From Lingula anatina (lineage: Eukaryota; Brachiopoda; Lingulata; Lingulida; Lingulidae): a DNA stretch of 34,351 bases. This document shows positions 11,401-23,706 of the stretch, piece after piece. Made by a program: the position numbers and the translations under genes. Every line of letters begins with the position of its first letter. The stretch's first letter is position 1. Below the pieces are notes generated by a model. It was given only the letters and a program-made list of their open reading frames with translations. It was not told where the DNA came from and did no database searches. Location: assembly GCF_001039355.2 (NCBI RefSeq), contig NW_019775472.1, positions 343,708-378,058 of the forward strand, read 5' to 3'.

Positions 11401-13409
11401 CCCATGTCAACATATATCTTTTCTTTAATCCTGTAGATGATTAATTATAAATTAAGAATGAAAAATATTTGGTAATTATGGCCAAACTTCTAACAGATTA
11501 AAGGTTTTAACAAAATTTGCTTGGAAGCCCCGGTGCTAGCAAACAAAAAAGTAGAGTTTTTATCTCAATACTTACATTTACAAAGAACCTGATGAGCCAG
11601 AACATGAACCACCAGACCTGCCACACAAACCTCTGGAGTGTCAAGAAAAGAAATCATTAGCTGAACATTGTACAACACTTCTGCAACATGAATCACACAA
11701 TAAAAAACAGTTTGTCAGATATAAGTTGTCCATGAAAAATAATTTCCATTTCATAGGTATTCCAAAAAAGTCTAAGGTATGAACTCTATATAAATATAAG
11801 CACTGCTTATGACAATTCTATGACTACATACGATGTTTTATGCCCATTTCTCTTTAAAAAGGCAAATAAACAAAAATTCATTTATAAATCACAATATAAC
11901 ACAGGGATCAGAGAAGTTATGTCAGACACAAGCATGTATTTTACCTATGCCAAGGAGGTTATGTTTTCACCTTGGTTTATTTGTTTGTTCAGATCATCAC
12001 CAGCCTAACTCAAAGTTATGACTTGATTTTGACGAAATTTTCAAGATAGGCAGAAATTTTCAAGATGGTCTGGAACACACTAACTTAAAAGTCATAAGAT
12101 GTTGGTGATGATCTATTAATAATTTACTTATTTGTGTTGGTGGATGTGTGTGTTCTCTGAGTGCTTTTCTAGTTCCTTTTTGATTCACTTACCCAAATAT
12201 TAGCTCCATACCAGGAGAACATGTATATCACAATACCTAGCTCTACTGGCTCGTACAGGGCCATGATTACACAGAACCACTTACATGCAAGGATGGCACG
12301 ATCTATTGTCTGAAAAAGTAAGAGCAAGACTTAAAAATAATGTAAAAAAAATAGTTAAATTAAATCAAAATTTAATAACTTATTACCTTCTAAATGTATT
12401 TTCTACCATTACAGTGAAATATTACTCTACCATTTCAGTTAAATACTTGTGTTTTCAGATTGATAAACATTTAAATACCATTGAAGTCAGTCTTTAACCT
12501 AGACGTGAAATCCAATTTTTACTCACCATTTTTTTCAACCCATGCATTACTAAAGCTGCGGCCATTATTAGCAGTATATTGGCAACTAACATCACAATGT
12601 CACAAGCAAGAAATCCTGAAAAAAGAATAATTAACGAAAATTATGACTCGATGTTCCCACAGCATTATGAACTTTTTTCAAAACTGAGCTTGGGTATTAC
12701 CTTATCAGTTATTAATTTTTGAAACAAATTTTACACAAATATTTAAAAAGTGGTTTCCCAAGAACAAACAAACGACCTCTACTTGTTTCTTATACGACTC
12801 AAATAAAGTTTGCATGCCAAGGGATAACCTGAGTTAATCTTTTTATCAGCAATAAGGAGCTTTAAAACTGCACCTTTTTCAAATTTTGACTTACTTATCT
12901 GACCTATTTATCTGCCCCAGTTATATACAGCACAGAAAATAAGCAGAAAACATCCTTTCAAATATTATTTTTGGGGTTACATAAAACAATGTTCTCTGGC
13001 ATTTGGTGGCATTTGGTCAGCTTTTGTGACAAAAGTTTGACTTAAAAATGCATCTGTAAATTTCATTTCCTATATTATCTACTATTTTAATTTTTTTTTA
13101 TTTTTACCTTTCCACACATGCATCCTCCAGTCCACATCAAAGGCAAAGGGCCATTGTGGGAGTCCCCAGCTTTTCCCTGCAAAGTCTGCCAGGTCCACGA
13201 AGAACATGATAAATGAGATGATTGAAGTGACCTGAGAAAAACAATATTAATTTAAATACTGACATTCAATACATTTGCAACTTCGGTAATTGTTTAAATT
13301 GCAAATGTGTTATAAATCTAAATCCTAAGTTGTTCTTAAACAATACTATGTAGAATAAAGAAAATAAAAGTGATGTGGATAGGGTAGGAGAATCCTACAG
13401 ATAACGCTT

Positions 13410-13444
<35 letters not shown>

Positions 13445-14364
13445 ATATTAAGCAAGAAGATTATGAATACCACATATATCTATTTTGAAATAAAGCATTA
13501 TACATGTAGTACAATAAGTGTTATGGTTAACTGTTTCTCTTCTTAAAAAGTTGAAGAAAAAAGCCAATGCCATCATTCAGAAAGAAAAAGTGCATATTTG
13601 ATAAAATATGACAGGCCTATTTTTTAAAAAGTTGAAATTATATGAATAATCAGATGAGACAAGCGGAGACAAATCTCATTAAAAGATAAATATTGACCAT
13701 TAATTTAATGAAATCATACAGAACTAAATGATTGTAAGACCACTAAACATGTAGGCCTAATATAATCAAGCATTTTTTTAACACAGAAAAGTTTTTTAAT
13801 TGCAAGGGGGGTTTATTTATTTATTTATTTTTGTTCTATCCATATTTTCAATTTAGAAAGTTCTACATAAAAACCCACAATTTATACTAAATAAAATTAG
13901 AACAGATGAAATTCAGTCAAGGTGGCGCAGCCAAAACAGTGTTAATGGGGTAACATTTCTATGTAGAGTTAGCATTTAGCATTCAAAGAAAAGTAGATAA
14001 ATTAATTCATCTTCTGCATTAAAGTTGACGAAGTTTACACAAAATAATACGTTAACCTAGCTTAATATCTGCATTATTAGTTTAATTACTTCTAAAAATT
14101 AGAAAATGTCCCTGAATGACACCATTGGCAATACTTGATGACTAATTTAATGTTTGTAACCTATAAAACATGCAGAGAATGCTCCGTCAACAGGTGGGCT
14201 TTTTCTCATCAAACACAGCAGTCGCAGGCAAATTAACCGCCAAAATATCAACGCAAGGCTTTGAAAAATATGCAGGACGAGAAAATACTCACTAATGTCC
14301 ATACTGCCGAGACCCACGCGCCGTCTTGAACAGTCCAACACATACACTTCCTTAAAATCGCCAT
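8318..14364 (-). CDS. Four-transmembrane protein (LAPTM/DUF7027-like topology), alternative last exons
   Basis: Coding exons in transcription order are 14293-14364, 13108-13231, 12527-12615, 12193-12309, 11576-11632, then either 9159-9311 or 8318-8455. All junctions are GT-AG and in phase. The common part is 153 aa. The products are 203 aa (proximal end) or 198 aa (distal end). Hydrophobic segments lie at about residues 18-38, 67-92, 104-131 and 136-165, giving four membrane spans. The start, KCMCWTVQDGAWVSAVW, recalls the C-x-C...G entry into TM1 of LAPTM4/DUF7027 proteins, which are endolysosomal. That family link is inferred from topology and this motif only. No PPxY motif is seen in either tail. 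Start choice: the ATG at 14362-14364 opens the frame that splices in phase to exon 2. The gene is head-to-head with RRM1. Confidence 0.8.
9159..9311 (-). CDS. Proximal alternative last exon of the four-TM gene
   Basis: After a ttacag acceptor the exon reads IFAALCIYSRAQELMYD and then a more acidic tail (FMYGEEPEHRGPEMAP) ending TSSKC and TAA. It joins exon 5 (11576-11632) in phase 0 exactly as the distal exon does. Because it contains its own stop, the two exons can only be alternative, not consecutive. Confidence 0.8.
   Translation of the reverse strand: MFAALCIYSRAQELMYDIAFMYGEEPEHRGPEMAPLTLEMKVNRMTSSKC
9312..11575. other. Long intron of the four-TM gene
   Basis: AT-rich intronic sequence between exon 5 and the proximal last exon. 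The short reading frames here show no motif, codon bias or splice context that would make them exons. Confidence 0.7.
13412..13442. repeat. (TG)n microsatellite in four-TM gene intron 1
   Basis: An uninterrupted TG/GT dinucleotide run of about 15 units, within the intron between coding exons 1 and 2. A short TTTA run lies at about 13809-13831 in the same intron. Confidence 0.95.
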
Positions 14365-14755
14365 TTTGAAAACCCGACTGTTACCTGTCGCGCATTCTTG
14401 TTATGCAAATCACCTGTCGTAGGCTCTGTCGATAGAGGTCAGCAAAGAAGCAGGTGCAAAAGACAAGCTTAACACATGGTCATTACCAACCAACATATCA
14501 GACTTCATTAGTACAATAATAGCATTTACTGGCATTTTAAACGAATTTTAATTATTAAATAAATAGAATATGAGGTATTTGGATTATAAAACAGCTAAAA
14601 TTGGTGTCGGAAGACTTCTTGATTTGACCTGTGACCTTTCATTTCCCGGCAAATTTTGTGTCAGGTGACCATACTTTGGCGCTGAGTTTAAGCTGATCAG
14701 TTAGCTTTCTCAATTTACTTCATAGTTTTTCTTTGGTTTCACTTCAAAGATCAAG
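14365..14755. promoter_or_regulatory. Bidirectional promoter between the four-TM gene and RRM1
   Basis: Only 391 bp separate the two divergent start codons, so the promoters must overlap or be shared. TTTGGCGC at 14675-14682, about 75 bp upstream of the RRM1 ATG, matches the E2F consensus TTTSSCGC. TTTCCCGG at 14642-14649 is a near match. No clear TATA box is placed for either gene. Confidence 0.6.
14675..14682 (+). promoter_or_regulatory. E2F-type site upstream of RRM1
   Basis: TTTGGCGC matches the E2F consensus exactly. RRM1 is an established E2F/S-phase target in animals, which makes the site credible. Occupancy is inferred. Confidence 0.55.
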
Positions 14756-17700
14756 ATGTACGTGAGCAAAAGAGGTAAGATCAATAACAAAACCATATTT
14801 CTATATTGTTAGAAGCATTTGTTATGAAATTTATACCGTTGATAACAACACTTGAGAAAATTTTCACGTCTTTTGCTTTCTTCCTTTTGCAGGAGGTCGC
14901 GAAGAAAAAGTTCACTTCGACAAAATCACGTCTAGGATCTCAAAGTTGTGCTATGGGTTGAACCCAGATTTTGTTGACCCGGTAAGAAATGTCGAAATAT
15001 TCAAACGTGTTTACTCATAAATTGGCATTTAGGTAATAAACAGTTTTGAAAAAGAAATGCCGATTTGGCGCCAAACCAGAGAACGTAAACAAAGCACTTT
15101 GATTTCGAAACCGAAATTCTGGCTCAGGAATCGATATAAATGTTTGATGTAACTTTGTATTGCTGTTTATATGTTTGTTTATATGTTAATTTTGTTGAAT
15201 AAGTTTGATCAGAATTGAAGGTAGAAAATATGACATGTTCATAATCAGAACATTGGTCATCTTTGTGTTGGAGGACATATCTTGACTTAGACATAGATTT
15301 TTTGAAAAATGTGTCAGTATTCAAATTTGAAAATGCAACTTATATTGTAGATTCTTTGAAAAATGTGTCAATATTCAAATTTGAAAATGGAACTTATATT
15401 GTAGATTCTTTGAAAAATGTGTCAATATTCAAATTTGAAAATGCAATTTACTTATATTGCATTGAACAAAATTTTTTTCATAAAATGATAAATGATAATT
15501 CAGAAAATCTGTTACATGTATTATACCATTTCTTTCTTATAAGATTAATTTTCTTGAATAGAAACTTACTTATAAGGTTTGAAAATAATCATGAAGATTA
15601 TATTGCAACAAGACTAAAGCTGTTCTTGACAACAGTGTCTATAATATTTTAATCTTGTTTGACAGTTTGTTAAGCACAGGTATTATATGTTTGTAGTTAT
15701 AGGGTTATTTGACAGAAACTTAACTTTGGTATGAATTTAATACAGATACAGTCTGGATTTTCATCATTCAAATAATGAAGTCGCTGTTTGTTTTGTCTTC
15801 AGACTGCTATCACTCTGAAGGTGATCAGTGGACTGTACCCTGGAGTGACCACAGTAGAACTGGACAATCTGGCTGCTGAGACTGCGGCCACCATGACGGT
15901 CAAGCACCCAGACTATGCCATTCTTGCTGCGAGGATTGCTGTCTCTAACCTACACAAGGAGACGAAAAAAGTATTCAGTGGTAAGTAGAAGATTCCACAT
16001 ATGTATTACCTCTTCCCCAAGTTATTTTCCCTATTAAACTTTATTTAGCTCTTCTTGTCCTATGACAAGTATGTATATAAATTAATCATTTTGCCTCCCC
16101 TAAAGTTTTGAACTAGAAAAGACTAAAAATACAAAGGTTTAAGGTATTGTGGGATTGCCCAAACTGCAGCTTTACCTTTATCGGGGTTTTGAGATTTGAA
16201 AATCCTTATTAGTTAAGACGAGAGCATTGTCGACCAATACTTCCCTGGTCTCTGCTCATGGCTCTGTAAGTTGAAATTTTTGGTTATGTCCAGAATGTAT
16301 TAAGCAGCTGATAAGTTTTGAGCATGAGCAGTTATTTCAACCTTTTTTAAAATAATTTTTAATACACATTTTCCTAGTGTCTTCTGGTTAATACTGGATT
16401 ACTGAACCCGACTCATTTTATGGAGGTCATATTTGTCAAAGTTTTATTAACTTTTTAAAAAATCCTCTTATCTAATATTGGCAAAGATAGCTTTTATGCT
16501 TAAAACATAAAACTTCTTGGTTAACCTCAAAACTTAAAACTGTTTTTCTCCTGTTTCAGAGGTGACAGAAGATCTATACAATTGGGTCAATCCAAGGAAC
16601 AAGACCCATTCCCCTATGGTGTCCAAGAAACTCAGAGACATTGTCCAGGAGAATGCAGATGTAAGCATTCACCATTTAAATATACTGCACATATTTTGAT
16701 GGATGAAAGTATGGGTGCAATACCTGTTCAAAGATTTTGTGTTTTTAAATTCAAGGTATGGTCAATTGTTGGGTCTCTTTTAAAAAGTTTTTTTGTCTTA
16801 ATTGTAAGAATCAACCAACAAGGGGTTTTTGGCATTTTTTTTTTTTTTTTTTTTTGTAGCTTTGTTAGACTGGTTTGATATTTTTTATTTTGTCTTCCAG
16901 CGTTTGAACTCTGCCATTGTGTATGACAGGGATTATAACTACAACTATTTTGGCTTCAAGGTCAGTGCTTATGAAAATTTGATGTAGAAATAATACCTGA
17001 TATTTCTTTAACTCTGTAATAAATTCTACCTATCTCCTTGCAGACTGTAAAAGAGGTTCTGCAAACCTTTAATTCTTTGGAAAAAATTAATAGAATAGTC
17101 ATTGAATTTTTTCATTTATTATTCATATTTTTATTATATATTTAGACGATGGAAAGATCTTACTTACTGAAGATAAATGGGAAAGGTAAGCATGCCACAA
17201 GTTAAGACCAGTGTCGACCTGGCATCTTTTCAATAGTCAATCTGTATTGTTTTAATGTCTTTCTTTGATCTATAATGATAGATAGTCATCTATGATTATG
17301 CTAAATGTATCCAAAAAGATAACTGCGAATATATTTATTTTATGTGAAATTGAAGTTTGTTTAGTATTACTCTTTGATTATTTTCAGTTGCTGAACGTCC
17401 CCAGCATATGCTGATGAGGGTGGCTGTTGGCATCCACTGGGATGACATTGATGCAGTCATTGAGGTAAAGAAATATATAACTTTATATATTAACTCCTCT
17501 TATTTACAGACAATCAATCATAATTTGGTATTCTCAGTTGGTCATGGTGGGCATGCTTGTCTCACTGTGTGGCCCATTTTGGCCAAAAAGATGGAATTCA
17601 TTAGATTAGTGAATGTTGAAGACATACATGATGAATTAGAAAAATTTATTTTTCTTTAGTTGAGCAAATTTAAAGCTATGGCAAGAAGTTTATGCGCTAG

Positions 17701-20700
17701 AATGTGTTTTTCAGTGAAGCTGATCGTACTGTTGTATGTTTTCTTATGTCTTTCTATTTCCAGACCTATGACTTGCTGTCAGAAAAATGGTTCACTCATG
17801 CATCACCCACGCTCTTCAATGCTGGAACAAATCGACCACAACTGTCTAGGTGAGCTGTTCTCACTTTGCTTCTCAAATTTCATTCAGGGATTTTTCTCAT
17901 TTTTGAGGTTTTCCTTTGTATGTGTGAAACAGTAAAGGAGGTTTGATAAATCTTATATATTTTGCATTCTTATTTCGTTTTTAGTGACAATATTGTTTCT
18001 TCTAACTTCTTATTGATTTTAACATTGGACATCTGCTTGCAGCTGTTTTCTGCTGTGTATGCACTCTGACAGTATTGAGGGTATATATGACACACTGAAG
18101 CAGTGTGCCCTCATCTCCAAGTCTGCTGGAGGGATAGGATTGGCAGTACACTGCATCAGGTCCACTGGCAGCTATATTGCAGGGGTAAGCTGAGCTGTTG
18201 GTCAAAAAAAAATTTTTTTTCTAGTAATTTTTTTGGTTTTTTGTTTTGATTGCTTATCCAGTATTTGATTTAAAAACAAAATGATAATTGAGAGATTTTA
18301 TTGTTGAAGTGATGAGAGTCTTTGAGTTAATTACAACAGTTCATATTTTCTAGTAGATTTTTTTTTCTAGTAGATTTTTTTGATTGCTTATCCAGTATTT
18401 GATTATAAAACAAAATGATAGTTGAAAGATTTTATTGCTGAATTGGTGAAAGTCTTTTAGTTAATTACAACAGTTCATGTTGTCAAGTACTATTTTTTAG
18501 TTGCTGCTTAAATTTTTATCCTATATCTATCCTTATTAAGGAAAGCTCTTTTTGATATTTATTCAAATTATTTTTTCCATTTATTATTTAAACTCCAATT
18601 CAAAATTATGTAAGAAAATTTCTATCATTTATTAGACCAATGGTCAGTCCAATGGCCTTCTTCCTATGTTGAGGGTGTACAACAACACTGCCCGCTATGT
18701 AGACCAGGGAGGGAACAAGGTAAGAGGTGCTGCTTGGTCATGTTTACTGGAGGAAGGAATGCCATAGCTTTTTTTTAAAGGAAAAATCCAGTTGACTTCT
18801 TTAGTCCCTGTCTAAATGTAGACTTATATTTCTTTGATCCTAACAGCTGTGACACATTGAATTTTAGGCACAGGTTAAACATATAAATATACGTATAATT
18901 TTTTTCTTTCAGTTTTCTTCTTTGGCCTGGTTTAAATTTTTGATTCAGTTAAAATCTGCCATCAGTTTGTGTGAGCCCAGTCAACTGCCACAGGAAAATG
19001 TATCATAACTCACAATCAAACGCGTTCATTTTAGCGTCCTGGAGCCTTTGCCATCTACCTGGAACCCTGGCATAACGACATCTTTGACTTCCTGGACTGC
19101 AAGAAGAACACTGGAAAGGAAGAGCAGCGTGCCAGAGATTTGTTCTATGCCCTCTGGATCCCAGATCTGTTCATGAAACGTGTGGAACAGAATGGACAGT
19201 GGACGCTGATGTGTCCCAATGAGTGTCCTGGTCTGGCAGACTGCTGGGGAGAGGAATTTGAGAAACTTTATGAAAGGTAAGATTTTCCCAGTTGCACCTT
19301 TGGGATGAAAAAGTATTGAGATATGGCGCCTTGTGAAGACTGGTGAATTCTCTAAAGCACTCAAAAATGTACTGGTATGTAATATTTTAAGTCTTTGTTA
19401 TGAATTTATAGTATTTCACACATTGTAATGTATTAAAAAATGAAATTACTGTCACCTCACAAATTTGCTACTGAAAATTGTGTTGTTAATTCAGCTATGA
19501 AAAAGAGGGCCGTGGCCGCAAGACAATCCAGGCCCAGCAGCTGTGGTATGCCATAATAGAGTCCCAGACAGAAACAGGCACACCTTACATGCTGTACAAG
19601 GACTCGTGTAACAGGAAGAGCAATCAGCAGAACCTGGGAACCATCAAGTGTAGTAACTTGTGCACAGAGATTGTAGAGTACACAAGCCCTGATGAGGTGA
19701 GTTTATTGACTTTCACTGTCAGGTTGTCCACTGAGTTTGAAGGTATAATTTTATGCTGTATAAAATACTATAATCTTCTTTCCATTCTAGGGTGTACTTA
19801 ATATTATTTCCATTTTAAGCCATTTTAGTGTTCTAGATAAACATAAAGAAAGGCAAGTAGGGAAAGAAAAATACATTATAACTGTTGCTGCTAGTAGTAA
19901 TTTGTGTTTCAGGTTGCAGTGTGTAATCTTGCCTCAATAGCCCTTAACAGATTTGTGAAGGGGGATGGAACATACGACTTCCAGCAATTGGAAAAGGTCA
20001 CTAAAGTTGTCACTAAGAATCTCAACAAAATTATAGACATCAACTTTTACCCAGTGCCAGAGGTAAGATATTTGAAGCATAGAAAATGTCACACGTATTC
20101 AGTAATGCCTGGCTAAAGAAAAGCTTAAAGTTTTTGCTCTTTCTAAGGCCTTTTTGTAAGGTTTCTGAAATAATAACTATAGTTATTTGAGATTTATGAT
20201 CCTAGCTTCTCTTTAATCTTAGTAAGATAAAACTGACGTTTGAAATTACTTTTTAGTAGTCTTAGAGTAAACCTAGCTTTGGCAAATGAATTTAGATTAG
20301 AAGGGATAAAACTGAACAAAGAACAAATTACACATGCCTTCAGCATAGTGAGGCATTTGTGTAGATGGAACATCATATTACTTTTCATGTAATATATTAT
20401 CAGACATAACTTTCATATATATTAACGCTGCTCTTTTTCCAATGCAGGCTCAAAAATCCAACTTCCGTCACCGCCCCATTGGAATTGGTGTGCAGGGTCT
20501 CCATGACGCCTTCATTCTTATGCGTTATCCGTTTGACAGTCCAGAAGCAATGCAATTGAACAAAGATATCTTTGAGACCATCTACTTTGCTGCCTTGACA
20601 GCAAGTTGTGAGCTGGCGAAGGAGTATGGACCCTATGAAACTTACCAAGGTTCCCCAGTTAGTAAAGGGGTAAGCAGTACACATTAATTAGGCTCCTTAT

Positions 20701-22959
20701 TAGTGTGAACTGATTATTTGTTTTTTATTCATCAGTTTAAAAGTTGCTTTACATTGATAAAGGATGGATGTGTCACAATAGTGATTTTTGTCTTTTTTTG
20801 CACATTTGCTTACTTGTTTTGCCTTCTTTAGGACATATACATGTACAATTTTGGGTAATGTCTTTTTTGCATTGTTTATAGTTTTTCATATGTTTCAAAT
20901 ATTGTTTATGCCTATGTCAGGAAGATGAGGTAATTAAACATTGCCCTGTTTTCTGTTTAGATCCTTCAGCATGATATGTGGGATGTAGCAGATACAGACA
21001 GGTTGGACTGGCAGACTCTTAGGGAAAACATCAAGAAGTAAGCGCTCAAATAACTAAGTTTTTAACAATAGAATATTTGATTTCACTGGTTATCTCTCCA
21101 ATTTTAATTACTGAGATTATTATATATTTATGATTTTCTGGCATTGTTTTATTATTCCTTTATGTCAGTCATTAAAGAATAGAAAACTTGTTATTTTCCC
21201 TGTTGGTGATCAAACTCGGTCAAGTTTGTTAAAGTTTTATAAATCATTTCAGCATTAACAACGCAAAGAAAAAAATGTTCACATGTAGTAGGGGATGGAG
21301 CTTGTTGTCCTTTTGCAGTATTTTTCCTTAAGGTGTATTTCAAAATTGTTTGGAAAGTTGCTGAATTTTGAATTAAATGTTATTAAATGGGGGGATTTGG
21401 AGGAGGGGAGAATAAGAATTTTTATGGCATCTTCTCCAGTCCCTGTCCTAACTATCTGTAATTTTGCTGTAGATATGGAGTCAGGAACAGCCTGTTGCTG
21501 GCCCCCATGCCCACAGCTTCTACAGCACAAATCCTTGGTAACAATGAGTCCATAGAGCCATACACCAGCAACCTCTACACAAGGAGGGTGCTCTCTGGAG
21601 AATTCCAGGTTAGTTTGTCTAGACTCCCTCTGGGAAGTGCAGACGAGGATTTTTTAAACTTTCAGAGCATTAAAGGATTTTACATTTTGAGTCTTATTGC
21701 CAGATGATTTTAGACAAAAAAAATTTTTGAACCAGATCAAAAAGGAAAATTTTCAGAAGAATATTTTAAAAGTTGCCCTAAAATGTCCTTAATTGAATTG
21801 AGCCCAGTTTTCTTAGGTTTTACTCCCAGTAACATTCAAGGACTTGACATAAAGGCCTCTCGTCTTCACCAACCTGTTCTCTCATGAATTGTAGATCTGC
21901 TGTGAGTTGAAAATTAAAGCATTTTTAACAGAAAAGTCTCCTAGGACTGTCTCGATGTTAACAGTTATACCTACCATAATAAGAGTATCAGATGTCTTTT
22001 ACATCCAATTCTTTAGATTAAACATCCTTAAAAGTCAATTTCTTCCATTCTCAGGTTGTTAACCAGCACATGTTAAAGGATTTGACAGAGAAAGGCCTTT
22101 GGAATGACGATGTGAAGAACCAGCTGATAGCACATGGTGGTTCTATTCAGGTAAGCTGAATGTTGGTTCTATTCAGGTAGTTATTTCCCCTCAATGTTGC
22201 GTTCCATTGAAATGTTAATACGTAAAAATTGTTTTTAAAACATTTTTGTTCAGAAAAAATGTTTGGTGGAACAAGCCCCTCTTTTATGGCTTGAATTAAG
22301 CAGCTATAAATTTGTTATTATTATGTGGACAAAATATCTCATTGACATCAACTGACTTACGGAATGTGTCATCTTTCATGTACTTAAAAGATATCTTGTT
22401 TTTCAGAACATAGAAGGCATTCCAGATGATATCAAACAGTTGTATAAGACAGTGTGGGAGATCTCCCAGAAGAATATAATCCAGATGGCAGCTGACAGGG
22501 GTGCATATATTGACCAGAGTCAGTCTCTTAATGTCCACATTGCTGATCCTAACTATGGGAAGTTGACCAGTATGCATTTCTTTGCATGGAAGAAGGTAGG
22601 AGGCCAAGTATTTGGATTTTTTAATGTATTTTTTATATGAATGAAACACTGATAGATAACATGTTCCTTAGAAACTGGTTTGTATTAGAAAAAATGTCAT
22701 CAATTCTTACAGATTAACATTATACAGCTGAGTGAGACTTTAATCGGATGAAAACTGATTTATACAAAACTGTCCGATTGTTTTCCAGGGCTTGAAGACG
22801 GGCATGTATTACTTGAGGACGAAGGCAGCCGCCAGTGCAATCCAGTTCACAGTTGACAAGACAAAGCTCAAAGGAAAGACGGAGACTCGGGAGGAAAATG
22901 AGGCAGCCATGGTGTGTTCTCTCCAGAACAAGGAAGCATGTGTCATGTGCAGCGGTTAG
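14756..22959 (+). CDS. RRM1: Ribonucleoside-diphosphate reductase large subunit (R1), 19 exons
   Basis: Exons: 14756-14774, 14893-14981, 15803-15980, 16560-16660, 16901-16960, 17146-17185, 17388-17464, 17764-17849, 18043-18184, 18636-18719, 19035-19276, 19495-19696, 19913-20062, 20448-20669, 20961-21037, 21473-21608, 22055-22150, 22407-22595, 22789-22959. All are GT-AG and in phase, giving 786 aa (human 792). This cytosolic class Ia R1 reduces NDPs to dNDPs with the R2 radical subunit. Residues 1-92 form the ATP cone, with Asp57 kept. Active-site residues fall at human numbering: Cys218 and Cys444 (redox pair), Cys429 (thiyl), Asn427, Glu431, Tyr737 and Tyr738 (radical path). The C-terminal redox pair is CVMC (Cys781, Cys784). 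The gene is complete and should be functional. One oddity: the usual KRDGR near the N-terminus is KRGGR, at the exon 1/2 junction. E2F-like sites flank the first exons. Confidence 0.98.
15064..15075. promoter_or_regulatory. Palindromic E2F-type site in RRM1 intron 2
   Basis: TTTGGCGCCAAA is a perfect palindrome that presents the TTTGGCGC E2F consensus on both strands. It lies about 310 bp downstream of the RRM1 ATG, in an AT-rich intron where such a GC-core 12-mer is unlikely by chance. Function is inferred. Confidence 0.5.
15301..15450 (+). repeat. 54-bp tandem repeat, about 2.7 copies, RRM1 intron 2
   Basis: Copies start at 15301, 15355 and 15409 with TTTGAAAAATGTGTCA. The third copy breaks down after about 40 bp. 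The period is divisible by three and the frame stays open (repeating [16 protein letters not shown]), but there is no sign that it is translated. It lies within the 821-bp intron between RRM1 exons 2 and 3. Confidence 0.9.
18205..18490 (+). repeat. 134-bp direct duplication in RRM1 intron 9
   Basis: GATTGCTTATCCAGTATTTG starts at 18248 and again at 18382, and similarity continues to TTAATTACAACAGTTCAT in both copies (about 18329 and 18460). The copies have diverged by scattered substitutions. It is purely intronic. Confidence 0.85.
22138..22179 (+). repeat. Duplicated 5' splice site at the end of RRM1 exon 17
   Basis: The 16-mer TGGTTCTATTCAGGTA, which spans the end of exon 17 and its donor (22138-22153), recurs 26 bp downstream at 22164-22179. 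Use of the second donor would include an in-frame TGA right after the normal junction, so the upstream donor must make the protein. Confidence 0.85.
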
Positions 22960-23700
22960 ATGACAGCAATTTGTTTACATCATTAAGACAGCAAATTTTG
23001 TTTGTTGTGACCCCAGAGTGAAGTGTCATAGATATGAGTATAATGAGACCGTCTCCATTGTGCAGCCACATTTTGCCAATATTTAATTCGCTATGACACT
23101 TATTTCAATAGCTTTATCTGACTGGTAATTAAAGAGGTTACTTTTTGTTATAACATTTCAATATTTCTAGCTGATATCTATAGATACGGTTCAATTGTGT
23201 CAGCTTTAAAAAGCAAACTTACTGAAATGTTTGAAAAGTTTGATTCATTTTCTTTGATAATCGTCACTTTGTTTACAAAACATTTTGATAATTTGGAAAC
23301 AATATAATACTTATGATGTGGAATGTCGTGTTGAGCACATAGTGTTAGAATGCTTGTATTAAGGAAGTGTTTGTAGCCTCAAATGCACTGTAGAATAGAA
23401 GTGTAAATAATAGTTATTGTGTACACAGGTTGTAAGTATCATGAACTGATATCAACTTATATCTATGCATTTATGATTGAACAACCAGCTTTCACTGCCA
23501 AAGCTGTATTGTATATATTTATATTTTTTCAGGTTTTTTTCTGTTACATCCTATTGTATTTCTTTATATATCCGTGTTTGATGTTAGTGCTTAAATCTAT
23601 AGACCTAACATTTTTCTTGGCCTTCAAAGGAAATCCCGTTTTTCAACATGTACCATGTAAAATGAATGTTCTGTGCAGATAAAAATTTCCTTTGAAGTGA

Positions 23701-23706
23701 AATAAA
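23701..23706 (+). other. Probable RRM1 polyadenylation signal
   Basis: This is a canonical AATAAA on the plus strand, downstream of the RRM1 stop. I noticed no closer canonical hexamer between the stop and this point. Confidence 0.55.

Noticed and set aside
23419-23682. Hydrophobic 87-codon frame downstream of RRM1
   Set aside because: It lies between the RRM1 stop and its best AATAAA, so it is 3' UTR; the hydrophobicity comes from T-rich sequence.
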